Source: Erythrobacter litoralis (GTDB lineage: Bacteria > Pseudomonadota > Alphaproteobacteria > Sphingomonadales > Sphingomonadaceae). Taken from it: a DNA stretch of 64,000 bases. Positions 17,589 to 25,952 of the stretch are shown piece by piece (the first letter of the stretch is position 1; the number at the start of each line of letters is the position of its first letter). The notes below the pieces were generated by a model. The model was not told the origin of the DNA. It did not search any database and worked only from the letters and a program-made list of their open reading frames with translations. The position numbers were made by a program, and so were the translations under genes. Where the stretch lies: positions 3,032,501 to 3,096,500 of the forward strand of contig NZ_CP017057.1 in the NCBI RefSeq assembly GCF_001719165.1. Direction: 5' to 3'.

Positions 17589-18739
17589 GGTGCCTTCCCC
17601 GCCTCATCGGGAGCGAAGCGGCGGCTTACGCGCCATGCGCCCCAGGCTATGCCGAGGATCAGCAGGCCCGAGACGATCAGGCCGAACCCGCTAAGCAGCA
17701 GGTCGCTCGCCAGTTCGAAACTGAGCACGATGAGCCGCAGCGCAATCACCCCGACGCAAAGCTGGAACACGCCGCGCCAGCCAGCGATCAGGGCCGCCGC
17801 GGCGATCCCTGCCCACAGCGCCATGAACAGCAGCGCGGCGAGAAGCTCGATGCCGTTCGCGCTGGAAACCACCGCGACGATGAGCCCGGCAAGGGCAAGG
17901 ATAGCGCCCGACATCCGGCCCGAAACGCCCCGCCGCCCCCAGGCGACCAGCGCTCCGGCGACGATGATGATTGCGGCCCGCACCAGCTGGCTTGCCGGAT
18001 TGAGCGGCCCGGCCCCGCTTTCGAACGCGCCGACACTAGCCAGCGCCGTCATGATCGAGGCTCCGGCCACCGCATAGGCGAGCGCAGCCTGTTCGAGCCG
18101 GCGCCAGAACGCTTCGCGGGTGCTGCGCGGTCGCAGGAAAGCGCCGAGCGGTGCGAACAGGACGGGCAGAGCGGTGACTAGGGCGAGAAAGGCCCAGGGC
18201 GCGTCCTCGCCGTCACGGCGGCGGGCAAGTTCGCCGAAGGCGAAATTGTATTCCCATGCGCAATATATCGCACCGCCCACAAGCAGTGCCGCGACCGGCC
18301 ATGCGCGCCCGGTGAGAAGCATCAGCGGCGCGAACAGCAGCAGCCAGATGGCGAGCGGCTCCCACAGCGGCGCGCTCGTCTGGTAGACCTGCCCGAGATG
18401 GCCGAAAAAGGTCAGGCCAAGCACGGCGGCGATGAAGACCAGCGCCTCAACCACCCAGGGCGAGGCAGCGGCCAGCCGGTCCTCGCGCAGCCACAGCGCC
18501 GCGAGCGCCCCCGCGATCAGCGCGAGATGGAGCGCGAGGCGCACATTGCCCGGCACCTCTTCCCAGTTCGCCGCCACCAGCGAGACCAGACCGAGCCCGA
18601 TTGCCAGCGCGCCGATGCCGAACACCGCCCACAGGGCGATCGGGCGGGAGTGCTCCTTCTCGTAGGCGATGAGCCGGTCGCGCGTCTCCGCGTCGATCAG
18701 ACCGGCTTCGTGCCAGCGCTCGATCCTCCCCGTCGCCAT
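17585..18739 (-). CDS. DUF2157 domain-containing membrane protein
   Basis: A 384-residue protein. A cytosolic N-terminal helix-rich segment (RIERWHEAGLIDAETRDRLIAYE) is characteristic of DUF2157. It is followed by about ten hydrophobic helices, including the conserved GLGLVSLVAANWEEVP and FFGHLGQVYQTSAPLWEP motifs. Function is unknown. It is the first gene of a two-gene unit with the GDYXXLXY protein. The ATG at 18739 leaves a 37-bp gap to the PstS gene upstream; whether the four leftward genes share a transcript is unclear. Confidence 0.9.
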   Translation of the reverse strand: MATGRIERWHEAGLIDAETRDRLIAYEKEHSRPIALWAVFGIGALAIGLGLVSLVAANWEEVPGNVRLALHLALIAGALAALWLREDRLAAASPWVVEALVFIAAVLGLTFFGHLGQVYQTSAPLWEPLAIWLLLFAPLMLLTGRAWPVAALLVGGAIYCAWEYNFAFGELARRRDGEDAPWAFLALVTALPVLFAPLGAFLRPRSTREAFWRRLEQAALAYAVAGASIMTALASVGAFESGAGPLNPASQLVRAAIIIVAGALVAWGRRGVSGRMSGAILALAGLIVAVVSSANGIELLAALLFMALWAGIAAAALIAGWRGVFQLCVGVIALRLIVLSFELASDLLLSGFGLIVSGLLILGIAWGAWRVSRRFAPDEAGKAP

Positions 18740-18776
18740 GTGTAGGGATTAGGCGCGGGAAGGTCGCCGGCCAAGC

Positions 18777-19832
18777 CTATTCGAGACCGTCCGAAGTCAT
18801 CGCGGTGAGATTCGTGGCCGCCGCCGCGCTCTCGGCGCGGGTTTCCTCGGTCGCGGGGACAAGGCTGATCGCGGCGAGCGGACCGCCTTCGCCCCAGCTT
18901 TCCGCCCATTGCGCAACGAATTGCTCAAGGCCCGGGGTCACGCCCACATGCGCTTTCTTTACGTAGATGTAGAGCGGGCGCGAGGCGGGATAGGACCCGT
19001 CGGCGATCGTCTCTGCCGTCGGCATCACCCCGTTCATCGGCAGCGCCTTCACGAGGTCCTGGTTCTCCTCGAGATAGGAATAGCCGAACACGCCGACCGC
19101 GCGTGGATTGTTGCCGACCTTGCGGACGATGAGGTCGTCCTTCTCGCCCTGTTCGCTGTAGGCCGAATCCCCGCGCAGCGCATCGCAATTGCGGACGAAG
19201 GCGGCCTCGTCGCCATCCTCGAGCGCGGCCATGTCCGCACTGGCGGTGCAGGCGGGCTCCATCACCAGTTTCTGCATCGCCTCGCGCGTGCCGGAGCTTG
19301 CGGGCGGGCCATAGACGATGATCGGCGCATCGGGCAGCGAGGGATCGATGTCGGACCAGTTCTCGGCCGATTGCTGCTCGCCATAGGGATTGGCGGCGAG
19401 CGCGCGGTAGACGATCTCGGGCGTCAGTTCGAGCTCGACCCCGTCATCGACCGCCGAGACGAAGGCGATGCCATCGCGCCCGACCTTGATCTCGACGATT
19501 TCCTCGACCCCGTTGGCCTGGCAGCGGTTGAATTCGTCGAGGTGCATGCGGCGCGAGGCATTGACGATGTCGGGCGTGTCGGGACCGGTGCCGGCGCAGA
19601 ATTCCTCGATCCCTTCGGCGGTCCCGGTGGATTCGATGAGCGGCGCGGCGGCGCCTTCATTGGCGGCGGCGTAATCCCCGGCGACCTTCTGCGCGAAGGG
19701 ATAGACGGTGGACGAGCCGACGATGCTGATCGCGTCGGGGCCGGTATCGGCTTCCTCGCCCCCGCAGGCGGCGAGCAGGGCGAGCGCGGTCCCGGCGAAA
19801 AGAGCCTTCGTGCGGAAAAGCGGGGCGGTCAT
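18777..19832 (-). CDS. PstS-family phosphate-binding lipoprotein (first of two tandem paralogues)
   Basis: A 351-residue lipoprotein: the signal peptide ends in LLAACGG, a lipobox with Cys22 as modification site. The mature part is a PstS-type binding fold with phosphate-contact motifs GSSTVYPF, ESTGTAEG and SSGTREA. It is clearly paralogous to the neighbouring lipoprotein at 19897: both share the SRRMxxxEFxxCQANGV segment, ALAANPYG and VGVFGFSYL-like blocks. No pstC, pstA or pstB is nearby. The intergenic 64 bp upstream has a GGAGA ribosome site but no Pho box, so it is probably transcribed from the upstream paralogue. Confidence 0.9.
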   Translation of the reverse strand: MTAPLFRTKALFAGTALALLAACGGEEADTGPDAISIVGSSTVYPFAQKVAGDYAAANEGAAAPLIESTGTAEGIEEFCAGTGPDTPDIVNASRRMHLDEFNRCQANGVEEIVEIKVGRDGIAFVSAVDDGVELELTPEIVYRALAANPYGEQQSAENWSDIDPSLPDAPIIVYGPPASSGTREAMQKLVMEPACTASADMAALEDGDEAAFVRNCDALRGDSAYSEQGEKDDLIVRKVGNNPRAVGVFGYSYLEENQDLVKALPMNGVMPTAETIADGSYPASRPLYIYVKKAHVGVTPGLEQFVAQWAESWGEGGPLAAISLVPATEETRAESAAAATNLTAMTSDGLE

Positions 19833-19896
19833 GGAAGTCTCCGTATACGTGTGTCGGGTTGGAACCGGGCTGCCAGCGCGCCGGCGGGAGGGCGGG

Positions 19897-21057
19897 TCAT
19901 TCGGTCGCGGCAGGGGCGGTTCCGGCAGGGGCGGTTCCGGCAGGGGCGCTTTCGGCAGAGTCAGGCTCGGCGGGCGCGCTCTCGCCGGTGAGGTCCTCGC
20001 GGGTCATCGTGATGAGTTCATCGACCTTTCGCGCATTGGCCGCGCGGACATCCGGCGGCGAGGCGACGAGGCCGATCCGCGCGAGCGGGCCGTCGCTGTC
20101 CCAGTTCTTGACCCACTCACGGAGATATTCCTGGAGGCCCCGGATCGCGCGCGTGTGCGCCTTCTTGACATAGACGTAGAGCGGCCGGGCGCCGGGATAG
20201 TCGAAGCTCGCGATGTTTTCGTAGGTCGGATCGACCCCGTTCATTGGCAGGCCCTGAACCTTGTCCTTGTTCTCGTCGAGATAGGAGAAGCCGAACACCC
20301 CGACCGAGCGCGGATTGGCCTCGATCTTCTGGACGATCAGGTTGTCCTGCTCGCCCTGGTCCGAATAGGCACCGTCCGAGCGGACCTCGGTGCAGATCTG
20401 CTGGTGCCGGTCGGGATCGCTTTGCTTGAGCGCTTCCATCTCGGGATTGGTGTCGCACCCGGCTTCGAGCACGAGTTCCTTCAATGCATCGCGCGTTCCG
20501 CTCGTGCTCGGCGGGCCGTAGACGAGGATCGGGACGTCGGGCAGCGAGGGATCGACATCGGCCCAGGTCTCGGCCGTCTGTTCGCGGCCATAGGGGTTCG
20601 CGGCAAGCGCTTCGTAGACGATCCGGGGCGAGAGGTTCAGATCGATCCCGCCCTTCTTCGATGCAAAGGCGATCCCGTCGAGGCCGACCTGCAGTTCGAT
20701 GATGTCCCTGACGCCATTGGCCTGGCATTTCTCGAATTCGGCCGGCTTCATCCGGCGCGATGCGTTCGCCATGTCGGGCGTGTCGGCGCCGACGCCCGAA
20801 CAGAACAGCTGGATGCCGCCGCCCGTGCCGGTCGATTCGATCAGCGGCGACTTGAAATCGGGATAGGAGCGCGAAAAGCTCTCGGCGATCTGCTTGGCAA
20901 AGGGATAGACGGTCGAAGAGCCGACCGCGCGGATCGAATCCCTGGAGCCCGAGCCAGAGCCGCCGTCGCATCCGCCGAGGACCATCAATCCGCCGAGCAG
21001 GGCGGGGGCTAGAAGCGCGCGGGCGGCCTTGCGCAGCGAGGTGTTCTGGAGGGTCAT
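19897..21057 (-). CDS. PstS-family phosphate-binding lipoprotein (second paralogue, Pho-box controlled)
   Basis: A 386-residue lipoprotein with signal peptide and lipobox LGGC, then a PstS-type fold (GSSTVYPF, ESTGTGGG, STSGTRDA). It binds phosphate or a similar oxyanion at the outer face of the inner membrane. The C-terminus is extended by an Ala/Pro/Gly-rich tail with three PAGTA-like repeats, encoded by an imperfect 15-bp tandem repeat around 19905-19950. ATG 21057 is chosen because it gives the lipoprotein signal; the open frame runs on upstream. A good Pho box lies 54 bp before this start. Confidence 0.92.
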   Translation of the reverse strand: MTLQNTSLRKAARALLAPALLGGLMVLGGCDGGSGSGSRDSIRAVGSSTVYPFAKQIAESFSRSYPDFKSPLIESTGTGGGIQLFCSGVGADTPDMANASRRMKPAEFEKCQANGVRDIIELQVGLDGIAFASKKGGIDLNLSPRIVYEALAANPYGREQTAETWADVDPSLPDVPILVYGPPSTSGTRDALKELVLEAGCDTNPEMEALKQSDPDRHQQICTEVRSDGAYSDQGEQDNLIVQKIEANPRSVGVFGFSYLDENKDKVQGLPMNGVDPTYENIASFDYPGARPLYVYVKKAHTRAIRGLQEYLREWVKNWDSDGPLARIGLVASPPDVRAANARKVDELITMTREDLTGESAPAEPDSAESAPAGTAPAGTAPAATE

Positions 21058-21110
21058 GATGTCCGGATTTTCGTTCTGGTTTGGTTGGGCAATGGCGCTA
21101 GGTGCGGCGT

Positions 21111-21128
21111 GTGACAGGGCCATGACGG
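21111..21128 (-). promoter_or_regulatory. Pho box upstream of the PstS-like operon
   Basis: Read on the minus strand the site is CCGTCATGGCCCTGTCAC. This is two 7-bp half-sites separated by 4 bp, matching 13 of 14 half-site positions of the PhoB consensus CTGTCAT-N4-CTGTCA(C/T). It ends 54 bp before the start codon, and a TAGCGC element follows 10 nt downstream as a possible -10. The same arrangement occurs at the alkaline phosphatase gene. Confidence 0.72.
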
Positions 21129-21338
21129 GCGCAAGCGCCAGGCTGTGCGGCGGGCGCCATAACCGCTTGCAGGCGGTCCTTCCACCCGCTTTTTCGCCTG
21201 CCCTTCGCGGCCTGTTCGCGGGGGATCGCCCGTCCATGGTAACCATCTGTCCTCGCTGATGAAACGAGGAAGACGCACCTGCGATACGCGCGCCTTCGGT
21301 TTAAGGTCATCGTAAGGCATCGGCGGTATCCGCGGGCC
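21129..21338. promoter_or_regulatory. Divergent intergenic region with a CtrA-like box before the diguanylate cyclase gene
   Basis: The region contains a perfect 11-bp palindrome ATGGTAACCAT at 21236-21246 and a CtrA-like sequence TTAA-N7-GTAA at 21301-21315 (7 of 8 core bases), 24 bp before the cyclase start. No terminator-like T-run is seen. The rest holds no recognisable gene. Confidence 0.3.
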
Positions 21339-23168
21339 ATGGGACGCGCATTCTTTCACCGGACACTCGCAGTGCTCTTGGCACTCCTGGCGACATGTTT
21401 CGCCGTGCCCCTGTCGGCGGCCCACGCCGATGCGGCCGCCGGTGACGCGAAGGGGACCGATTTCGCCGTCGCCCCGGCGCTTTCCGACCACCCCGCCTTC
21501 GTTCCTGCCTGCCATGCGGTGTCCGGCACCGACACCAGCCTGCGCGCCATGACCGCACGCGAGGCATGGACCTGCAATGCCGGCGCGCCGCGCGCCGACA
21601 GCCCGGTCGCATGGCTGCGTTTCGATGCGCAGGCGTGGGACGCGGAGGAACGTCCGCGCCATTTCTTCACTCGCAGCGCCCGGCACCGGTCGATCACCTT
21701 CGCCGCGCTCGACGCCGACGGGACATTGCGGGTGCGTTCCTTCGCCGAGGAAGAAGCCCGGCCGCTAGCCGCGGGACCGGTCTTCACCCTGCCCCTGCCC
21801 GAGATCCGCAAAGAGACCCGCGCGCTGATCGTGCGCGTCGAACGGCCGCATTCGGTCCCGCTTCTGAGCGAGGCACGGCTGATCTACGACGTGGAGGATG
21901 CCGGCTGGTCCGGGCACGAGATGATGCTGCTCGCCATGGTGATCGGCATGCTAATCCTGCCGCTGTTCTTCGATGTCAGCTTCTACGTGGTGCTGCGCGA
22001 ACGCTTTGTCGCGCTGCACGCGGGGATGGTGATGTCGATGATGCTCTATGTCCTGTTCGCGGGCGGGCTAGTCAGCGTGTTCTGGAGCCTGCCGGTCGCG
22101 TTCAGCGCGGTGATCGCGCCGCTGTCATGGGCGCTGGGCTGCGGACTGTCGGCGCTGTTCCTGGCCGAATTTCTGGAGCGCGACGCGCTGTCGCCGCGCC
22201 TGCGCCGCCTGACAGTGGCGGCCGGGCTTTGGACGATCGTCGGGCCGGGCTTCTTCGCGCTGCAATTCCACTGGTCGCAGCCGTTCGACGATCGCGGCTA
22301 TTTCCTCGCCATGATGCCGGCGGCATTCTTTACCACCTTCGCCATCGTGCGCGCCATGATGCGCGGGAGCCGTTCGGCGCGCTATCTGGCGCTCGCCTGG
22401 GCGCCGGCGATCATCGCCTCGATCGAGCGGGCGCTGCGCGGGCTGGGCCTGTATGTCGGCCCCTCCAGCCTCGACCAGATGCTCTATGTCGCCACCGCGA
22501 TCGAGGTGATCGTGATGAGCCTTGCGATCGCCGACCGCTTCCTTGCGATCCGGCGCGAACGCGATGCCGCGCTGACCGAGGCGCGGATGCTCGAACACCT
22601 GTCCTCGCGCGATGCGCTCACGGGCCTCATGAACCGGGGCGCGCTCGAAGCGCGGTTCGACGATCTGCTGAGGCAGGGCTTCGACACCTTCGCGCTGGTC
22701 GATCTCGACCGCTTCAAGCACATCAACGATCGCTACGGCCACCAGGTCGGCGACGGGGCGCTGATCGCCTGCGCGGCGGCGCTGAGCGCGTCAGGCGACC
22801 GGGATTCGGTCGCGGCGCGGCTGGGCGGGGAGGAATTCGTGGTGCTGCTGCGCGGGGAGCGGACGCTCGAACGGGCGGAGAACCTGCGCCGCGCAATCCC
22901 GCTGCGGATCGCCTCGCAGGTGCCCGGGCTCGGCGCGCCCGTCACCGCGAGCATGGGCGTGATCGAATTGCCGCGGGCCTCGGCCCACGCCCTGACATTC
23001 GAGGATTTCTATTCGCGTGCCGACACGCTGATGTACGAGGCCAAGGCTTCGGGCCGCAACCGGATGAGCTATGAGAAGCTCACCATGTTCGACACCGCCC
23101 CGCCAAGCAGGGCGCAGGCGAAAGCGCGTTCGAAAGACCGCAGCAAGGGCTCGCGCGCGGCGGCCTAA
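21339..23168 (+). CDS. Diguanylate cyclase with 7TM-DISM-type sensor region
   Basis: A 609-residue signalling protein. A signal peptide precedes a periplasmic beta-rich DISMED2-like domain (to about residue 190). Seven hydrophobic helices follow (about 200-400), then a short coiled coil and a C-terminal GGDEF domain. The active-site motif is GGEEF (residues 496-500), preceded by DRFKHINDRYGHQVGDGAL, so cyclase activity making c-di-GMP is expected. The RxxD inhibitory site is not in its usual place (RDSV is one residue off), so product inhibition may be absent. The basic tail after residue 585 is unusual. It ends convergent with the thioesterase gene, overlapping by 4 bp. Confidence 0.92.
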   Translation: MGRAFFHRTLAVLLALLATCFAVPLSAAHADAAAGDAKGTDFAVAPALSDHPAFVPACHAVSGTDTSLRAMTAREAWTCNAGAPRADSPVAWLRFDAQAWDAEERPRHFFTRSARHRSITFAALDADGTLRVRSFAEEEARPLAAGPVFTLPLPEIRKETRALIVRVERPHSVPLLSEARLIYDVEDAGWSGHEMMLLAMVIGMLILPLFFDVSFYVVLRERFVALHAGMVMSMMLYVLFAGGLVSVFWSLPVAFSAVIAPLSWALGCGLSALFLAEFLERDALSPRLRRLTVAAGLWTIVGPGFFALQFHWSQPFDDRGYFLAMMPAAFFTTFAIVRAMMRGSRSARYLALAWAPAIIASIERALRGLGLYVGPSSLDQMLYVATAIEVIVMSLAIADRFLAIRRERDAALTEARMLEHLSSRDALTGLMNRGALEARFDDLLRQGFDTFALVDLDRFKHINDRYGHQVGDGALIACAAALSASGDRDSVAARLGGEEFVVLLRGERTLERAENLRRAIPLRIASQVPGLGAPVTASMGVIELPRASAHALTFEDFYSRADTLMYEAKASGRNRMSYEKLTMFDTAPPSRAQAKARSKDRSKGSRAAA

Positions 23169-23575
23169 TCGCCTCTTTGACGGAAGGGGGCGATCACTTC
23201 GGACCGGACACGGGCGAGCCTGCCGCTCTCCCGGTCGAGCATCGCCCAGGTCGTCGCCGCGCCCACCAGCGGCTTGCCCGCATCGTCGGTGAATTCGACG
23301 CGGCGGAGTGATTTGGCGCCTTTAGGATCGCCTTCGATCCACGTTTCGCCATGCGCGGCCTCACCTTGCGCGATATTGCCGCGATAATCGATCTCGTGCC
23401 GGATCACGACCCAGAAGAAGGCGGCGACGTGCTCGGGCTCAGCCGCCGCTTCCCAATGCGCGGTGGCGAGGTCCTGGATCCACTGCACCCAGACGGTGTT
23501 GTTGACGTGGCCGAGCTCGTCGATGTGCTGCGGCTCGGCCACGAAGGTGCGCTTGAAGACCGGCGTGTCGCTCAC
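23165..23575 (-). CDS. Hotdog-fold acyl-CoA thioesterase (4HBT type)
   Basis: A 136-residue single hotdog domain. The family pattern is clear: a FVAEPQHIDELGHVNNTVWVQWIQDLA start containing the catalytic-type Asp/His segment, an IDYRGNIAQGEAAHGETWI strand pair and a C-terminal VIAPFR. It hydrolyses acyl-CoA or aromatic acyl-CoA esters; the specificity is not evident. The start is GTG at 23575, overlapping the TGA of the oligopeptidase gene upstream (GTGA). The two are therefore translationally coupled despite unrelated activities. Confidence 0.85.
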   Translation of the reverse strand: MSDTPVFKRTFVAEPQHIDELGHVNNTVWVQWIQDLATAHWEAAAEPEHVAAFFWVVIRHEIDYRGNIAQGEAAHGETWIEGDPKGAKSLRRVEFTDDAGKPLVGAATTWAMLDRESGRLARVRSEVIAPFRQRGD

Positions 23576-25812
23576 CCGCCCTGCTTCTCGCCCGTTTCCG
23601 GAGCCATTCCCATCTGCCACAGGATGAAGGCGAATTCCTCCGCCGTTTCGTAGAGCGAGTTCCAGCGCCCCGACTTGCCGCCATGGCCTGCGCCCATGTT
23701 GGTTTTCAGCAGCAGGATGTTGTCGTCGGTCTTGGTGTCGCGCAGCTTGGCGACCCATTTGGCCGGTTCCCAATAGGTCACGCGCGGATCGTTAAGCCCC
23801 GCTGTCACCAGCATCGGCGGGTAATCCTGCGCGCTCACCTGATCGTAGGGCGAATAGGACAGGATATAGGCGAAGGCCTGCTTCGATTCGATCGGATTGC
23901 CCCATTCGGGCCATTCGCCCGGGGTGAGCGGCAGGTCCTTGTTGAGCATGGTGTTCAGCACGTCGACGAAGGGCACGTGCGCGACCACCGCGCCGTATTG
24001 CTTGGGATCCTGGTTGACCACAGCGCCCATCAGCTCGCCGCCTGCCGAACCGCCGCTCGCCGTGACCATGCCTTCGGCGGTATAGCCCCTTGCGATCAAC
24101 CCGCGTCCGGCATCGACGAAATCGTTGAACGTGTTGGTCCGCTCATTGAGCTTGCCCTGAAGATACCAGCGCCGCCCGAGATCGTCGCCGCCGCGAATAT
24201 GCGCGATCGCATATGCGAAACCGCGATCGACGAGGCTGAGGCGCGAAGTCGAAAAGCCGGGCTGCACGGCATAGCCATAGGCGCCGTAGGCATAGAGGTG
24301 GAGCGGCCCTGCGCCCTCGATGCCCTGCTCCTTCAGGATTGCCGCGCGGTCCTTGCGCATCACGACACTGACCGGAACCATCGTCCCGTCGCGCGCTTCG
24401 ATGGAAAGGCGCTCGGTCACATATTGCGAGGCGTCGTAGCCCGACGGGATTTCCTGCTGCTTGAGCTGTTCGAGGCTGCCGCTCGCGACGTCGTAGTCGA
24501 AGACCGTCGAAGGCGTGACCATGCTTTCGTAGGACAGGCGCAGCTTCGACTGGTCGTATTCGGGATTGTTCGAAAGCCCGGCGACATAGCTCGCTTCGGC
24601 AAAGGCGATCGGCTTCGCCTCGGTTGGCGAGCCATATTGGCGAAGCTGGATCTGGTCGAGCCCGTCGAGCCGGCCTTCGGTGACGAAGAAGCCCTTGAAC
24701 AGCTCGAAACCGGTCAGGTAAAACTCGTCCGAGCCCGCGATCACCGTCTCCCATTCGCCGGGCGCATCGAGACTGGCCCTGGCGAGGCGGAAATTGATGT
24801 GCTCGTCATTGGTGAGGACGAACAAGTCCCCGTCGTGCACATCCACGTCGTATTCGACGCCCTTTTCGCGCGGGCGAACGAGGATCGGCTCGGCGGTAGG
24901 ATCGTCGGCGGGGACGAGCCGAACCTCGCTCGTCTCGTTGTCGCCGGTGGCGATGATGAGCCAGTCCTCCTGCGCCGAAAGACCGGCATTGACGCCGAAG
25001 CTTTCGTCCTTCTCCTCGTAGAGGGTCACATCCTCGTTGATCGGCGTGCCGATCACGTGCAGCTTCGCCTCCAATGTGCGCCATTCCTCGGTCGACGGGC
25101 CGTAGACCAGCGCGCTGTCGTTCATGACCCAGGTGAGATCGCTGCGAAGGTTGGGGATTTCGTCGGGCAGCAATTCGCCCGTCTCGAGATCCTTGATCCG
25201 CCCGACATAGCGCTCCGACCCGTCGGTGTCGGTGGCATAGGCGAGGAAGCGCCCGTTCCTGCTGATCGAGAACACGCCGAGGCGGAAATATTCGAGCCCT
25301 TCGGCAAGCTCGTTCTCGTCGAGGATCAGCGTGCCCGCCGCATCCTCGGGCGCGCCGACGGGCTTCCTGTAGTGCTTGCGATATTGCGCGCCTTCCTCGA
25401 ATTCGGACCAGTAGAGGTAGTCGCCCCGACGTTGCGGGACGGTGCTGTCGTCCTCCTTGATCCGCGCGCGCATCTCCTTGAACAGCGCCTCGGTGAAATC
25501 CCCCTGCGAGGCCATGTTGGCCTCGAACCAGGCGTTCTCGGCCTCGAGATAGGCGAGCACGTCCTTGTCGTCGACCTCGGGATAGGACTTGTCATAGAGC
25601 CAGTCATAGGGATCGGAAATCGTGATCCCGTGGCGGGTGTAGCTGTGCTCGCGCTTCTCGGCGATCGGCGGGGAAGTGGGCGCGGGCTTGTCTGCTGTCA
25701 CTTGTGTCTCATCCTTGGTTTCGGAGGTGGCCTCGCGGGCCAGTGTCGGGGCGGTCGGAGCGACGAGAGTCGCGGCGGCAGCGGCGATCAGGGCGAGGCG
25801 GGAAATCGTCAT
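23572..25812 (-). CDS. Exported S9A prolyl-oligopeptidase family peptidase (oligopeptidase B type)
   Basis: A 746-residue serine peptidase with an N-terminal signal peptide (ALIAAAAATLVAPTAPTLA), so probably periplasmic. A beta-propeller (about residues 90-480) shields a C-terminal alpha/beta-hydrolase domain. The nucleophile lies in GGSAGG (near residue 588), Asp in LNDPRV (near 672) and His in GAGHGG (near 708). YAYGAYGYAVQPGF and IAHIRGGDDLGR are oligopeptidase B hallmarks, pointing to cleavage of short peptides after basic residues. It is divergent from the aminopeptidase P gene, with 140 bp between the starts. Confidence 0.93.
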   Translation of the reverse strand: MTISRLALIAAAAATLVAPTAPTLAREATSETKDETQVTADKPAPTSPPIAEKREHSYTRHGITISDPYDWLYDKSYPEVDDKDVLAYLEAENAWFEANMASQGDFTEALFKEMRARIKEDDSTVPQRRGDYLYWSEFEEGAQYRKHYRKPVGAPEDAAGTLILDENELAEGLEYFRLGVFSISRNGRFLAYATDTDGSERYVGRIKDLETGELLPDEIPNLRSDLTWVMNDSALVYGPSTEEWRTLEAKLHVIGTPINEDVTLYEEKDESFGVNAGLSAQEDWLIIATGDNETSEVRLVPADDPTAEPILVRPREKGVEYDVDVHDGDLFVLTNDEHINFRLARASLDAPGEWETVIAGSDEFYLTGFELFKGFFVTEGRLDGLDQIQLRQYGSPTEAKPIAFAEASYVAGLSNNPEYDQSKLRLSYESMVTPSTVFDYDVASGSLEQLKQQEIPSGYDASQYVTERLSIEARDGTMVPVSVVMRKDRAAILKEQGIEGAGPLHLYAYGAYGYAVQPGFSTSRLSLVDRGFAYAIAHIRGGDDLGRRWYLQGKLNERTNTFNDFVDAGRGLIARGYTAEGMVTASGGSAGGELMGAVVNQDPKQYGAVVAHVPFVDVLNTMLNKDLPLTPGEWPEWGNPIESKQAFAYILSYSPYDQVSAQDYPPMLVTAGLNDPRVTYWEPAKWVAKLRDTKTDDNILLLKTNMGAGHGGKSGRWNSLYETAEEFAFILWQMGMAPETGEKQGG

Positions 25813-25952
25813 GGCAGGCCATCCTGTGCTTGAATCCCGCCCCGGGACGGGAGGACGGGTGGAAAGCCGCGGTCACGCGGTCTATGTTGATATCTAGACG
25901 AACACATGCGCGCGGCAAGACCGAGCGCGCACCGACAGGACAGGAATTCGCC

